Source of the DNA: Mycetocola manganoxydans
Lineage (GTDB): Bacteria; Actinomycetota; Actinomycetes; Actinomycetales; Microbacteriaceae
DNA: 64,000 bases
Assembly: GCF_003667545.1 (NCBI RefSeq)
Contig: NZ_RCUV01000003.1
Span: 186,001-250,000 of the forward strand
Reading direction: 5' to 3'
This document shows, one piece after another, positions 42,186 to 51,084 of the stretch. Each line of letters starts with the position of its first letter. The first letter of the stretch is position 1. Under the pieces are notes generated by a model. The model was not told the origin of the DNA and made no database searches. It worked only from the letters and a program-made list of their open reading frames with translations. Position numbers and translations under genes: made by a program.

Positions 42186-43021
42186 CAGTTCTCCCCGTGA
42201 CCGTGGTGATGGTGGTGCGTCTCACTATCGGGGATCCCGACGACGACCACGCGACCGCCCGTGCGGAGAACATCGACGGGCGTGCCGTACAGCTCGGTGA
42301 GAACCTCGCTGCGCAACACCTCGTCCGGGGTGCCCTCCCGGAACTGGCCACCGGCGAGGTAGAGGATGCGGTCGACCATCCCGAGCACCGGGTTCACGTC
42401 GTGGGTGACGAAGACCACCGGAGTACCGTGATCGCGACGGCGGCGATCGATGAGTTCGGAGACACCGCGCTGGTGCTGAAGATCGAGACTGAGCAGCGGT
42501 TCGTCACAGAGCAGCATCCGGGGGTCGCCCGCGAGGGCCTGACCGACCCGCAACCGCTGTTGCTCACCACCGGAGAGGTTGCCGACGGGCTCGTCGGCGT
42601 AGCCGGATGCCCCGACGGATTCGAGCAGCGCGTCGACCTGGCGCCGTTCAGCGCCGCGGCTGACGGGCAGCCCGAACCGGTGCCCGTTCACGCCGAGGGC
42701 AACGAGGTCCCGACCGCGCATCGGAGTACCGCCCGGGATGAGCTTCTGCTGGGGGATGTAGCCGATCCGCCGGTCACCGCGGCGCACAGCGTGTCCGTCG
42801 AACCGGATTGAGCCGGTATCGAGGGCCTGCTGGCCGAGAATCGTCTTGAGGAGGCTTGTCTTGCCTGACCCGTTCGGGCCGAGAACGGCGAGGAATTCGC
42901 CAGCGCAGACGTCGAGTGTGAGGTTGTCCCAGAGCACGCGGTCCCCGAAGCCGAGCGCCGCATCCTTCAGGCTGAGAACGGGGTTGCTGGGGTGGCGGTG
43001 GCCGGTGGGGACCGCTGTCAC
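42185..43021 (-). CDS. znuC: Zinc ABC transporter ATP-binding protein
   Basis: This 278-aa ABC ATPase has Walker A GPNGSGKTS, signature NLSGGEQQRLRVGQAL and Walker B MLLCDEPLLSLD. It ends in a His-rich tail (SETHHHHHGHGEN), which may store or sense zinc. It overlaps the ZnuA stop by 4 nt. The operon order is znuA-znuC-znuB-zur. Confidence 0.9.
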   Translation of the reverse strand: MTAVPTGHRHPSNPVLSLKDAALGFGDRVLWDNLTLDVCAGEFLAVLGPNGSGKTSLLKTILGQQALDTGSIRFDGHAVRRGDRRIGYIPQQKLIPGGTPMRGRDLVALGVNGHRFGLPVSRGAERRQVDALLESVGASGYADEPVGNLSGGEQQRLRVGQALAGDPRMLLCDEPLLSLDLQHQRGVSELIDRRRRDHGTPVVFVTHDVNPVLGMVDRILYLAGGQFREGTPDEVLRSEVLTELYGTPVDVLRTGGRVVVVGIPDSETHHHHHGHGEN

Positions 43022-44001
43022 GAGCGGAGGGCGTCCGCGATCGCGGCGATGTTCTTGGTCATCCAGCTCACATAGTCCTCACCGTCAGGAAGTGTCTCCG
43101 CAAAGGACACGACGGGGACGGCATCCTTCTCGGCGGCATCGCGGACCTGCTCGGTCTGCGGGCTGCTCGTCTGCTCATTGTAGGCGAGCAGGGCAATGTC
43201 ACTGGCGTCGAACACCGCGAGGGCGTCGCGCAGGCTCGCCGGCGACACATCCGCCCCTTCTTCGATGGCGGAGCTGAACTCCTCGGGAATGACGTTGACC
43301 AGGCCGGATGCCTCGAGCAGGTACAGCGGGACGGGTTCGGTCACCGCGACGCTGGTTCCGTCGAACTCCGACTTGAGCTCGTCGGTTGAGGCGGTGAGGG
43401 CGGCGATCTCCTCGGAGAAGTTTGCGTAGTTCTCGGCGAACACGGTGGCGTTCTCCTCATCGAGATGCGAAAAGACGTGGGCGAGCGTGCTGGCGAGGGC
43501 GTCAGCCGCCGCGAGGTCGTACCAGACGTGCTCGTTGAGCCCGTCGATGTGCTCGTGCTCTTCGCCCTCTGCGTGTGCGTGGTCTTCGCCCTCTTCGTGT
43601 GCGTGATCCTCGTCACTGTGCGCGTCGACGGGCGCCTGGCCGGACAGGTCGACGACGTTCACCATCTCGACGTCGTCGGAGCCTGCAGCGTCGACGAGCG
43701 TGTCGATGAACGGGTCGTAACCCCCGCCGTTTTCGATCACGACATCCGCTTTCGAGACCGCGAGCTGGTCCTGCGCGCTCGCCTCGTAGCTGTGCGGATC
43801 ACGGGCCCCCGAGTCGATGATGCTCGTCACGTCCACGTGTTCCCCGCCGATCGCGGAGGCGATGCTTCCGTACACGTTGGTCGAAGACACCACCCGGATG
43901 CCGGTCGGCTCGGCGGGTGCATCCGTCGCTGCGGTGGAGCATCCGCTCAAAACGAGGGCTGCGGCGGGCAGGAGCACGAGGGCGCGGAGTCGAGTGTTCA
44001 C
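43018..44001 (-). CDS. znuA: Zinc ABC transporter substrate-binding lipoprotein
   Basis: This 327-aa cluster A-I metal-binding lipoprotein has lipobox LSGC near residue 21, the first metal His region SYEASAQDQLAV, a long His/Glu/Asp loop (residues about 130-155, many H-x-H and EEGEDH repeats) typical of ZnuA, and the metal His in NEHVWYDL. It is the first gene of the operon. The GTG start at 44001 lies 20 nt from a perfect 15-nt dyad. Confidence 0.92.
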   Translation of the reverse strand: MNTRLRALVLLPAAALVLSGCSTAATDAPAEPTGIRVVSSTNVYGSIASAIGGEHVDVTSIIDSGARDPHSYEASAQDQLAVSKADVVIENGGGYDPFIDTLVDAAGSDDVEMVNVVDLSGQAPVDAHSDEDHAHEEGEDHAHAEGEEHEHIDGLNEHVWYDLAAADALASTLAHVFSHLDEENATVFAENYANFSEEIAALTASTDELKSEFDGTSVAVTEPVPLYLLEASGLVNVIPEEFSSAIEEGADVSPASLRDALAVFDASDIALLAYNEQTSSPQTEQVRDAAEKDAVPVVSFAETLPDGEDYVSWMTKNIAAIADALRS

Positions 44002-44020
44002 GGGTTCACGTTACCCGTAA

Positions 44021-44035
44021 TGATAACGGTTATCA
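44021..44035. promoter_or_regulatory. Perfect dyad, probable Zur operator of znuACB-zur
   Basis: TGATAAC-G-GTTATCA is a perfect 15-nt palindrome in an otherwise AT-poor region, 20 nt before znuA. Size, AT content and position fit a Fur-family operator; assignment to Zur follows from the gene order. No second copy was found before rpmB. Confidence 0.65.
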
Positions 44036-44124
44036 ATCCGAGAGCGAGGAGGAACGCGAGTTGCACGCTCTCGCGGGTGCCGGGGCTGGATAACCCGCGA
44101 AGCCGGGCAACTCGCGAACGACGC

Positions 44125-44325
44125 TTAAGAGGTCAGTCCGTCGACGTAGTCCTGGTTGTCTTCGATCCACTTCTCGACGATCGGCGCGTAGTCGTCGCCG
44201 TCATAGTCGACGAAGAGCACCTTCTCGAGTGAGTACAGCGTGTCGAGGTCCATCTCGAAGTTCTCGATCCAGCCGGCGGCCGTCGGCGAGTTCTCGCTGA
44301 AGTCGTTCGCCGCGTAGGTGTGGTG
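44125..44325 (-). pseudogene. C-terminal fragment of a glycine-betaine-binding protein
   Basis: About 66 codons ending WIEDNQDYVDGLTS match the last 66 residues of the intact binding protein at 44457-45353, including its exact C-terminal 14 residues. There is clear divergence inside (for example WIENFEMDLDTLYSLEKVLF against YLENFEMDSETLMSLVQAMF). There is no start, signal peptide or N-terminal domain; the open frame upstream runs through a terminator palindrome and is unrelated. This is a decayed tandem paralogue, not a recent duplication. Confidence 0.85.
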
Positions 44326-44400
44326 CTGTTCTTGATGGTGTGCCTTTCGTCCGTCGCGGGGAAGCGACGCGGTGCGGGGCGAGTGCCCCCGGAAACAACA

Positions 44401-44432
44401 AACGCCGGGGTGAGAATTCTCACCCCGGCGTT
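44401..44432 (-). terminator. Terminator: perfect 32-nt palindrome after betaine operon
   Basis: The arm AACGCCGGGGTGAGAA is followed directly by its exact reverse complement (16 bp). On the minus strand it is followed by TTGTTGTTT, a U-rich tail, 24 nt past the binding-protein stop. It is a strong factor-independent terminator. Confidence 0.9.
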
Positions 44433-44456
44433 CGCGGGTTCGTCGGGTTCGTCGGG

Positions 44457-45353
44457 TTAGGAGGTGAGTCCGTCGACGTAGTCCTGGTTGTCTTCGATCC
44501 ACTGCTCGACGACGGGGGCGTAGTCGTCACCCTCGTAGTCGATGAACATCGCCTGGACGAGCGACATCAGGGTTTCACTGTCCATCTCGAAGTTTTCGAG
44601 GTAGCCGGCGGCCTTCGGGGAGGACTCGGCGAAGTCGGTGCTTCCGTAGCTGTAGAGGCTCTCGGTGGCGCCGAAGTGACCCTCGGGGTCTTCGAGGTTC
44701 TTGAGCGGGAACTGGGCGTAGGCGCGGTGCGGCTCCCAGAGGGTGACGACGACGTTCTCGCCCTTGTCCGTGGCGCTCTTGAGCTCGGTCAGCATCGCAG
44801 CGGTGGACGACGTGACGAAGTCCATGCCGTCGAGGCCGTAGCCGGGGATGACGTCGTTCTCCATCGCGGCGGTGAGGCCGGCGCCGGGCTCGATGCCGAC
44901 GATCTGGTTGCCGAAGAGGTCGGCGTTGTCAGCGAGCTCCTCGATGGAGTCGATCGGTGCGTCTTCGTTCACGGCGAGCGTGAGCTTGGACTCGTCGTTC
45001 CACGCGCCGAGCTCGACGATGTCTTCGCCGTAGGTCTCGAGGTATGCCGCGTGGGTCTTGGGCATCCAGACGTCGGTGGTGAAGTCGTAGTCACCGGACT
45101 TCAGGCCTTCGAAGACGGGAGCGGGGTCGGCGTACTCGAGCTCGACCGAGTAGCCCTCGTCTTCAAGAATGGTCTTCCAGAGCCAGCTGGTGGCGACTCC
45201 TTCGTCCCAGCCGTTGAAGACGGCGAGGGTGAGGTCGGTCTTCTCTCCGCCGTCGGCAGAACCTGAGCCCGCCTCCGGGCTGGCGCAGCCGGCGAGACCG
45301 ATCAGGCCTGCGGTTGCGAGTGCTGCGATTGCGATCTTGTTGTGCTTCTTCAT
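44457..45353 (-). CDS. Glycine betaine/proline-type ABC substrate-binding lipoprotein
   Basis: This 298-aa OpuAC-family lipoprotein has lipobox LAGC near residue 23. Quaternary-ammonium-binding aromatic residues are expected in FNGWDEGVATSW, TTDVWMPKTHAAY and TLWEPHRAYAQF. The ATG at 45353 follows GAGAGGAA; the long upstream in-frame reading is not homologous. It is the last gene of the operon ATPase-permease-binding protein, followed by the 32-nt terminator and then a truncated paralogue of itself. Role: uptake of osmoprotectants such as glycine betaine. Confidence 0.92.
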   Translation of the reverse strand: MKKHNKIAIAALATAGLIGLAGCASPEAGSGSADGGEKTDLTLAVFNGWDEGVATSWLWKTILEDEGYSVELEYADPAPVFEGLKSGDYDFTTDVWMPKTHAAYLETYGEDIVELGAWNDESKLTLAVNEDAPIDSIEELADNADLFGNQIVGIEPGAGLTAAMENDVIPGYGLDGMDFVTSSTAAMLTELKSATDKGENVVVTLWEPHRAYAQFPLKNLEDPEGHFGATESLYSYGSTDFAESSPKAAGYLENFEMDSETLMSLVQAMFIDYEGDDYAPVVEQWIEDNQDYVDGLTS

Positions 45354-45430
45354 GTGTTCCTCTCGTTGCTGTCGATTGGACTCAACGGCCGACGGGTTAG
45401 GGACCCGACGCCCGAAGTTTTTGGGGGGAA

Positions 45431-46345
45431 TCAGGCGCTGGCGGCGACGAGCTGCTCGTCTTTCTGCGAAACGGATGTCTCGTCGGCGGCGGGCGCTGCG
45501 GCATCCGTCTTTCTGGTCCGCTTCCTGCGGACTCCGAGGGATGCGGTCAGGCGGTCGAGCACGATGGCCAGGATGACGACGGAGAGTCCGGCTTCGAAGC
45601 CGAGCCCGATGTCGAGGCGGTTGAGGCTTGCGACGACCTCGCCGCCGAGTCCGCCAGCGCCGACCATTCCGGCGATGACGACCATCGAGAGCGACAGCAT
45701 GATGACCTGGTTGACACCGGCCATGATGCTCGGGAGAGCAAGGGGGAGCTGGATCTGGCGCAGAATGCGGAACGGCGATGAGCCGAAGGCGTGGCCCGCC
45801 TCGACAACTTCCTTGTCGACGCCGCGGATGCCGAGTTCGGTCAGGCGCACGCCGGGAGCCATGGCGAAGACGATCGTCGCGACGATGCCGGGGACAACGC
45901 CGACGCGGAACAGGATCAACGCGGGGATCAGGTAGACGAGAGCGGGCATCGTCTGCAAAAAGTCGAGGATCGGCTTGAGGATCCTCGAGGCCGTATCCGA
46001 GCCGGCCGCCAGAATGCCAAGGGGCACGCTGATGATGACGGCAATGAGACTGGCGACGAGAACGAGCGACAGGGTGTCCATCGCGTTCTCCCACTGGTTG
46101 ACCACAAGGATCAGCGTGAACCCGAGAATGACGCCGACCGCGAGTTTCCAGCCCTTGGCGAGGAAGGCAAGGGCGGCGACCACGAGGATGATCACCCAGA
46201 ACGGGGGCGACTGGAAGACGAGGTTGACGAGGTCGTACGCGCCGAGAAAGATGCTGCGAAGCACATCAAAAAAGGGCTGGGCCCAGCCGGTGAGCCAGTC
46301 GACGAAGTCCTCGACCCAGGTACCGAGCGGAATGCGGATGTCCAT
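45431..46345 (-). CDS. Glycine betaine/proline-type ABC permease
   Basis: This 304-aa ProW/OpuAB permease has several membrane helices and the inner-membrane permease motif (EAA loop) around GIRGVDKEVVEAGHAFG. It has a hydrophilic C-terminal tail rich in basic residues (VRRKRTRKTDAAAP). Its start overlaps the ATPase stop by one base. It forms the membrane channel of the osmoprotectant importer. Confidence 0.92.
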   Translation of the reverse strand: MDIRIPLGTWVEDFVDWLTGWAQPFFDVLRSIFLGAYDLVNLVFQSPPFWVIILVVAALAFLAKGWKLAVGVILGFTLILVVNQWENAMDTLSLVLVASLIAVIISVPLGILAAGSDTASRILKPILDFLQTMPALVYLIPALILFRVGVVPGIVATIVFAMAPGVRLTELGIRGVDKEVVEAGHAFGSSPFRILRQIQLPLALPSIMAGVNQVIMLSLSMVVIAGMVGAGGLGGEVVASLNRLDIGLGFEAGLSVVILAIVLDRLTASLGVRRKRTRKTDAAAPAADETSVSQKDEQLVAASA

Positions 46346-47688
46346 CAGTTGAAGCTTCCTTCTTTCGCGGTCTCGACATCGTCGGCGTACGCAGGGCGCG
46401 TCATCTCGACTTCGTCGGTCAGACCGGCGGTTTCGCGGAGGGTCTGGGTGATCACTTCGACGGCTACCGTCGCGGTGGATTCGATGATGTGGTTCTCACC
46501 GGTGGTGGTGGGAACGTTGGCGAGGGCTGCGAGGAGCGTCACGCGCGGAATGGCGCCAAGCAGGCGGCCCTTGTCGTCGACGACGGCAACGGGCAGGTGA
46601 CTCTCCGCGGCGGGCTCGAACAGGTCGACGAGGTACTGCTCGGGTCCGACGGTCGCGGGGTCGTTGCGGACGACGGCCATGAGGTCGGGGTTTCCCGCTT
46701 TGACCTGTTTGAGCACGTCGACGTCGTGCACGACGCCGAGGAGCTTGCGGCCGTTTCCGACGACGAATGCCGAGGATGCCTGCGTGTCGCGCATCGTGCG
46801 GAGGGCGGCACGAGGTCCGGCAGATCCGGAGACGACGGACCGCGCCGGCTCCATCACGCCTGCTGCGGTGAGCACGCGTGCCCGGTCGACGTCCTGGACG
46901 AACTGGGCGACGTAATCGTTCGCCGGGTCGGTCAGGATCTCATCCGGAGTGCCGACCTGGACGATGCGACCGTCGCGCATGACAGCGATGCGGTCACCGA
47001 GGAACATGGCTTCGTTGAGGTCGTGGGTGATGAAGATGATGGTCTTGCCGAGCTCGTGCTGCAGGTCGACGAGCTGTTCCTGCATTTCACGGCGGATCAG
47101 GGGGTCGAGGGCGGAGAACGCCTCGTCCATCAGCAGGATGTCTGTGTCCGATGCGAGGGCGCGGGCCAGGCCGACGCGCTGCTGCATTCCGCCGGAGAGC
47201 TCGCTAGGCATCTTCTCTTCCCAGCCGGAGAGTCCGACGCGGTTGACGATGTTCTGCGCGCGCTCACGGCGCTCGGCGAGGGGAACACCCTGGACCTCGA
47301 GACCGTATGCGGCGTTGTCGAGGACCGTGCGGTGCGGGAGGAGTGCGAAATGCTGGAACACCATCGAGATCTTCTTGCGGCGCACGTCACGAAGTGCTTT
47401 CGCTGGGATGCCGCTGATCGCGGATCCTGAGATGGTCACGGTTCCTGCGGTCGGTTCCCACAGTCCGTTGAGCATGCGGATCAACGTGGATTTACCCGAG
47501 CCGCTGAGCCCCATGACGACGAAGATCTCGCCCTTTTTGACCTCGAACGAGGCGTCGATCACGGCGGCTGTTCCGAGGGCTGTGAGGTCGTTTCTGGCGG
47601 CGCCCGCCTTCAGCCGCTTGACGACGTCGCGCGGTTTCTTTCCGAATACCTTGTAGACGTTGCTTACCTCGAGGGCAGTGTCGGTCAC
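46345..47688 (-). CDS. Glycine betaine/proline-type ABC ATPase with CBS domains
   Basis: This 447-aa ProV/OpuAA-type ATPase has Walker A GLSGSGKST, Q-loop MVFQHFALLPHRT, signature ELSGGMQQRVGLARAL and Walker B ILLMDEAFSALDP. It then has a C-terminal pair of CBS motifs (about residues 280-400) that sense ionic strength or nucleotides in this family. GTG at 47688 is chosen because CGGAG precedes it and homology begins at TDTALEVSNVYKVFG. It is the first gene of the operon. A 416-nt non-coding region separates it from the divergent gene. Confidence 0.93.
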   Translation of the reverse strand: MTDTALEVSNVYKVFGKKPRDVVKRLKAGAARNDLTALGTAAVIDASFEVKKGEIFVVMGLSGSGKSTLIRMLNGLWEPTAGTVTISGSAISGIPAKALRDVRRKKISMVFQHFALLPHRTVLDNAAYGLEVQGVPLAERRERAQNIVNRVGLSGWEEKMPSELSGGMQQRVGLARALASDTDILLMDEAFSALDPLIRREMQEQLVDLQHELGKTIIFITHDLNEAMFLGDRIAVMRDGRIVQVGTPDEILTDPANDYVAQFVQDVDRARVLTAAGVMEPARSVVSGSAGPRAALRTMRDTQASSAFVVGNGRKLLGVVHDVDVLKQVKAGNPDLMAVVRNDPATVGPEQYLVDLFEPAAESHLPVAVVDDKGRLLGAIPRVTLLAALANVPTTTGENHIIESTATVAVEVITQTLRETAGLTDEVEMTRPAYADDVETAKEGSFN

Positions 47689-48104
47689 GTTTTCTCCGTG
47701 CGCGCGCAGTGTCTCGCTGTCGTGTAAAACGACTGTCCCGGTGCAGGGGAACGATGTGCCACGCGGCATTCTCGTAGTTACGACCGGGTCAGGGACGAAT
47801 GCACGAACCCGCACATCAAGCTGCGACGAAGACATCAGCAGCGAATCGGGGTTGTGCCGGCACAGCCATGGGGCCGTCTCCAACGTCACAGGACCATACG
47901 CCCGGGTGAGCGACATTGCTGTGTCACACCCGGTCGCGGACTAGTGTTTGGGCCGTCTTGGCCGTAACCGACCCTATCAGAGAGGGTTGGCGAAGCCGAT
48001 TCGGGGGCTTGTTGCGGCCGGGGATCGCGTGGTCAGTGGCTGGCGCGCCGACGGCATCCGTTCGTAAACTGAACGTCCCGACCGCGCGACCTCTGGAGCA
48101 GATC
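47689..48104. other. Divergent intergenic region of betaine operon
   Basis: No gene is seen in these 416 nt. They contain the 12-nt palindrome TGTGCC-GGCACA (47853-47864) and an inverted repeat CCGGGTG/CACCCGG (47902-47933). Either could serve in osmotic control of the importer or as a leader structure; neither matches a site known to me. Confidence 0.4.
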
Positions 48105-48704
48105 ATGGGCTTTTTCGACAGGCTATTCGGAACGCAGCAGCCCGAGCCTGAGCGCAGGCAGTATGTTCCGCAGCAGCAACGCAGTGACGACGAGATCGCC
48201 GTGGAACGCTACCGCTATCTGCTCCGCACGGCTCCGCCCGAAGCGATCGAGCAAGCGCACGAAGAGGCGTTCCAGCGACTGACGCCCGAGCAGCGGCGGT
48301 TGCTGTTCCAGCAGTTGAGTGCTGACGCTCCCGCCGGGGACGCACCGCGTGGCGATGACCCGCACTCGCTCGCGCAGGCCGCGACGCGGTCGGAGCTTCG
48401 TCAGCCGGGAACGATGGAGCGCACGATGGCCGGGCCGAGCTTCGGGAGCATGGTCGGCGGTTCACTGCTCGGCACCGTCGCCGGGTACTTCATCGCCACG
48501 TCACTCATGGGGGCGTTCATGCCCGGCATGTTCGGTGGCGAGACCGGCGGCGAAGCAGGAGCGGATGCCGGTGGCGACTACTCCGGCGACGCCGGGGGTT
48601 CCGATTTCGGCGGAAGCGGCGGAGACTTCGGCGGCGGCAGCGACTTCGGTGGAAGCGGCGGAGACTTCGGCGGCGGTGACTTCGGGGGCGGCTTCGACTT
48701 CTGA
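48105..48704 (+). CDS. Hypothetical protein with Gly/Asp/Phe-rich repetitive tail
   Basis: This 199-aa protein has a start MGFFDRLFG amphipathic helix, a charged helical middle (QAHEEAFQRLTPEQRRLLFQQ), a hydrophobic Gly-rich segment (GSLLGTVAGYFIATSLMGAF) and a 60-residue tail of GGSDFGGSGGDFGG-type repeats. The same layout is seen in small actinobacterial proteins of unknown role. GTG/ATG alternatives upstream have no Shine-Dalgarno sequence; ATG 48105 follows TGGAG. The tail is encoded by near-identical DNA repeats, so length may vary between strains. Confidence 0.75.
   Translation: MGFFDRLFGTQQPEPERRQYVPQQQRSDDEIAVERYRYLLRTAPPEAIEQAHEEAFQRLTPEQRRLLFQQLSADAPAGDAPRGDDPHSLAQAATRSELRQPGTMERTMAGPSFGSMVGGSLLGTVAGYFIATSLMGAFMPGMFGGETGGEAGADAGGDYSGDAGGSDFGGSGGDFGGGSDFGGSGGDFGGGDFGGGFDF
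48598..48694 (+). repeat. In-frame DNA repeat encoding Gly/Asp/Phe tail
   Basis: The block TTCGGCGGAAGCGGCGGAGA recurs at a distance of about 54 nt with one change (TTCGGTGGAAGCGG), embedded in further GACTTCGGCGGCGG units. It is repetitive in both DNA and protein. Confidence 0.7.
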
Positions 48705-48725
48705 TCGCCTGCGCCGTCGTCGCTC

Positions 48726-50057
48726 CTAGTCCAGGAGCAGTGCGGGCTCTTCGATGATCGACGCGACATCGGCGAGGAACCGGGACGCCACGTCACCGTC
48801 GACGACCCGGTGGTCGAACGACGCACCCAGGGTGGTGACGAAACGTGGGCGCACCTCACCGTCGACGACCCACGGCTTCTGCTTGATGGTGCCGAGTGCG
48901 ACGATCGCGACCTCGCCCGGGTTGAGGATCGGGGTTCCGGTATCCATACCGAACACACCGATGTTGGTGACGGTGATCGTTCCGCCCTGCTGGTCGGCGG
49001 GTGGTGTCTTGCCGTCGCGAGCGGTGAGCGTCAGTTGCTCGAGCGATTGGGCCAGCTGGAGCAGGCTCATCGACTGCGCTTCCTTCACGTTCGGAACGAT
49101 CAGTCCGCGCGGGGTTGCCGCTGCGACCCCGAAGTTGACGTAGTGCCGCACGATGATTTCGTCGTCGGTCCAGGTGGCGTTCACCGTGGGGTTGCGTCGC
49201 ACCGCCCAGATCATGGCCTTGGCCATGATGAGGAGCGGCGACACCTTGACACCGGCGAAGTCCGTCGAGTTCTTGAGCCGTTTGATGAACTCCATGGTGC
49301 GGGTGGCGTCGACGTCGACGAAGAGCGACACGTGGGGCGCCTTGAAGGCAGACTCCACCATGGCGTTGGCGATCTGCTTGCGCACGCCCTTGACCGGGAT
49401 CCGGTCCTCGCGGGTTTCGGCCCAGTCCGGTGTTTCGATGTTGCGGAACACGCTGGCCTGGCCGGCTTCGCGCACCACGTCGTCGCGGGTGACCTCTCCC
49501 CCGATGCCAGTGCCGGCGACGAGGCGCAGATCGACACCGAGGTCCTTCGCGAGCTTGCGGATGGGGGGTTTCGCGATGACCGGTCCGGACGGTGTCGGGG
49601 CGGATGCCGCCTGCGCGGCGGGCGGAGCGGCATCCGTTCGCGCGCGACGGCGGCGCGAGGTGACGGCTCCGGCATTGCCGTAGCCGACGAGCACTGCCCC
49701 TGACTTCTCTTCGTCGATCGAGCTGCGGGTGTCGGCGACAGCCTCAGCTGCTTCGGCGTCGACATCGCTCGGACCGACGGCAGCGGTGGCCGGAGCGCCG
49801 AGTTCAGTCTCGTCCGCTGCCGCACTGATGGTGATGATGGGAGTGCCGACGTCGACCGTCGTCCCCTCCTCGACGAGAATCGCGGAGACCGTGCCCTCGT
49901 ACGGGGAGGGCAGCTCGACGAGCGACTTCGCCGTCTCGATCTCGAGGAGCACCTGGTTGAGCTCGACGGTGTCGCCTGGGGCGACGCGCCACGACACGAC
50001 CTCGGCTTCGGTGAGTCCTTCACCCGCGTCCGGCATCAAAAACTGGAACTCGCTCAT
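48726..50057 (-). CDS. bkdC: Branched-chain 2-oxo-acid dehydrogenase E2 (lipoamide acyltransferase)
   Basis: This 443-aa E2 core has one lipoyl domain with the lipoyl Lys in [13 protein letters not shown], an Ala/Asp/Glu-rich linker with a basic patch, a peripheral-subunit-binding domain ([20 protein letters not shown]) and the acyltransferase domain with catalytic [10 protein letters not shown]. It is shorter than three-lipoyl pyruvate E2s of actinobacteria, which fits a branched-chain complex. It is the last gene of hisC-E1alpha-E1beta-E2; E3 is not encoded here. Confidence 0.9.
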   Translation of the reverse strand: MSEFQFLMPDAGEGLTEAEVVSWRVAPGDTVELNQVLLEIETAKSLVELPSPYEGTVSAILVEEGTTVDVGTPIITISAAADETELGAPATAAVGPSDVDAEAAEAVADTRSSIDEEKSGAVLVGYGNAGAVTSRRRRARTDAAPPAAQAASAPTPSGPVIAKPPIRKLAKDLGVDLRLVAGTGIGGEVTRDDVVREAGQASVFRNIETPDWAETREDRIPVKGVRKQIANAMVESAFKAPHVSLFVDVDATRTMEFIKRLKNSTDFAGVKVSPLLIMAKAMIWAVRRNPTVNATWTDDEIIVRHYVNFGVAAATPRGLIVPNVKEAQSMSLLQLAQSLEQLTLTARDGKTPPADQQGGTITVTNIGVFGMDTGTPILNPGEVAIVALGTIKQKPWVVDGEVRPRFVTTLGASFDHRVVDGDVASRFLADVASIIEEPALLLD

Positions 50058-50085
50058 GGTTTCTCTCTTTCAGCGTACGGAGACG

Positions 50086-51084
50086 CTAGTAGGCAAGTGC
50101 CCGGTCGACCGCTTCGAGTACGCGGTCGGCGTCTGGCAGGAAGAGCTTCTCGAGTTTGGCTGGGGGGAACGGCACGTCGAACCCGGAGACCCGGAGGACA
50201 GGGGCTTCGAGCGAATAGAACGCGCGCTCGGCAACGGTCGCCGCGATTTCAGAACCGACCGAGACGTTCCCGGACGCTTCCTGCGCGACGATGAGACGGC
50301 CCGTTTTGCGGACACTTTCGAGCAGTGGCTCGTAGTCGATCGGTGAGATCGACCGGAGATCGACGACTTCGAGGCTGATGCCGTCGGCGGCGGCGAGTTC
50401 GGCGGCCTGGAGCAGAACGCTCACCATCGCTCCGTGGGCGACGAGCGTGGCATCCGTTCCCAGACGGACGATGCGGCTCGCGTGGAGGGGAGCCGCCGGC
50501 CCGGAGAGGTCGACCTCGCCCTTAGGCCAGTACCGGCTCTTCGGTTCGAAGAACATCACGGGATCGTTGGAGGCGATCGCTTCCTGGATCATCCAGTAGG
50601 CGTCGTTCGGGGTCGACGGACTCACGGACCGCAACCCGGCGGTGTGGGCGAAGTACGCTTCGGGGCTTTCCTGGTGGTGTTCGACGGCGCCGATGTGTCC
50701 GCCGTACGGCACCCGGATCACGACCGGCATCTGCAGCGAACCCTCGTTGCGGTTCGTGAGCTTCGCCAGTTGCGACGTGATCTGGTTGAAGCCGGGATAG
50801 ATGAAGCCGTCGAACTGGATCTCGCACACGGGGCGGTAGCCACGCATCGCGAGGCCGACCGCCGTGCCGATGATCCCCGACTCGGCGAGAGGGGTGTCGA
50901 GCACCCGGTTCTCACCGAACTCGGCCTGGAGACCCTCGGTGATGCGGAACACCCCACCGAGTTTTCCGATGTCCTCACCCATGAGCAGGACTTTGGGATC
51001 GTTCGCCATCGCCTGGCGCATACCGGCGTTGAGAGCCTTCGCCATCGGCATGCTCTGGAGCGTCTTGTCGATGCTGTCGCTCAC
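50086..51084 (-). CDS. bkdB: Branched-chain 2-oxo-acid dehydrogenase E1 beta
   Basis: This 332-aa transketolase-like E1 beta subunit has LMGEDIGKLGGVFRITEGL, the Glu for thiamine diphosphate activation in TPLAESGIIGTAVG, IRVPYGGHIGAVEHHQESP and LIVAQEASGNVSVGSEI. GTG at 51084 overlaps the E1 alpha stop by 4 nt (GTGA), coupling the two subunits. The hydrophobic-substrate type is inferred from sequence similarity to BKD rather than PDH and from the single-lipoyl E2. Confidence 0.92.
   Translation of the reverse strand: MSDSIDKTLQSMPMAKALNAGMRQAMANDPKVLLMGEDIGKLGGVFRITEGLQAEFGENRVLDTPLAESGIIGTAVGLAMRGYRPVCEIQFDGFIYPGFNQITSQLAKLTNRNEGSLQMPVVIRVPYGGHIGAVEHHQESPEAYFAHTAGLRSVSPSTPNDAYWMIQEAIASNDPVMFFEPKSRYWPKGEVDLSGPAAPLHASRIVRLGTDATLVAHGAMVSVLLQAAELAAADGISLEVVDLRSISPIDYEPLLESVRKTGRLIVAQEASGNVSVGSEIAATVAERAFYSLEAPVLRVSGFDVPFPPAKLEKLFLPDADRVLEAVDRALAY

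Noticed and set aside
44401-44432. 32-nt perfect palindrome as a regulator binding site or recombination site
   Set aside because: Position just past the binding-protein stop and the U-rich tail on the transcribed strand fit a terminator.
44326-44502. N-terminal extension of the betaine-binding fragment
   Set aside because: The frame continues through the terminator palindrome and has no similarity to binding proteins.
47851-47933. Riboswitch or structured leader before the betaine operon
   Set aside because: Only short palindromes were seen; no conserved riboswitch core could be recognised.
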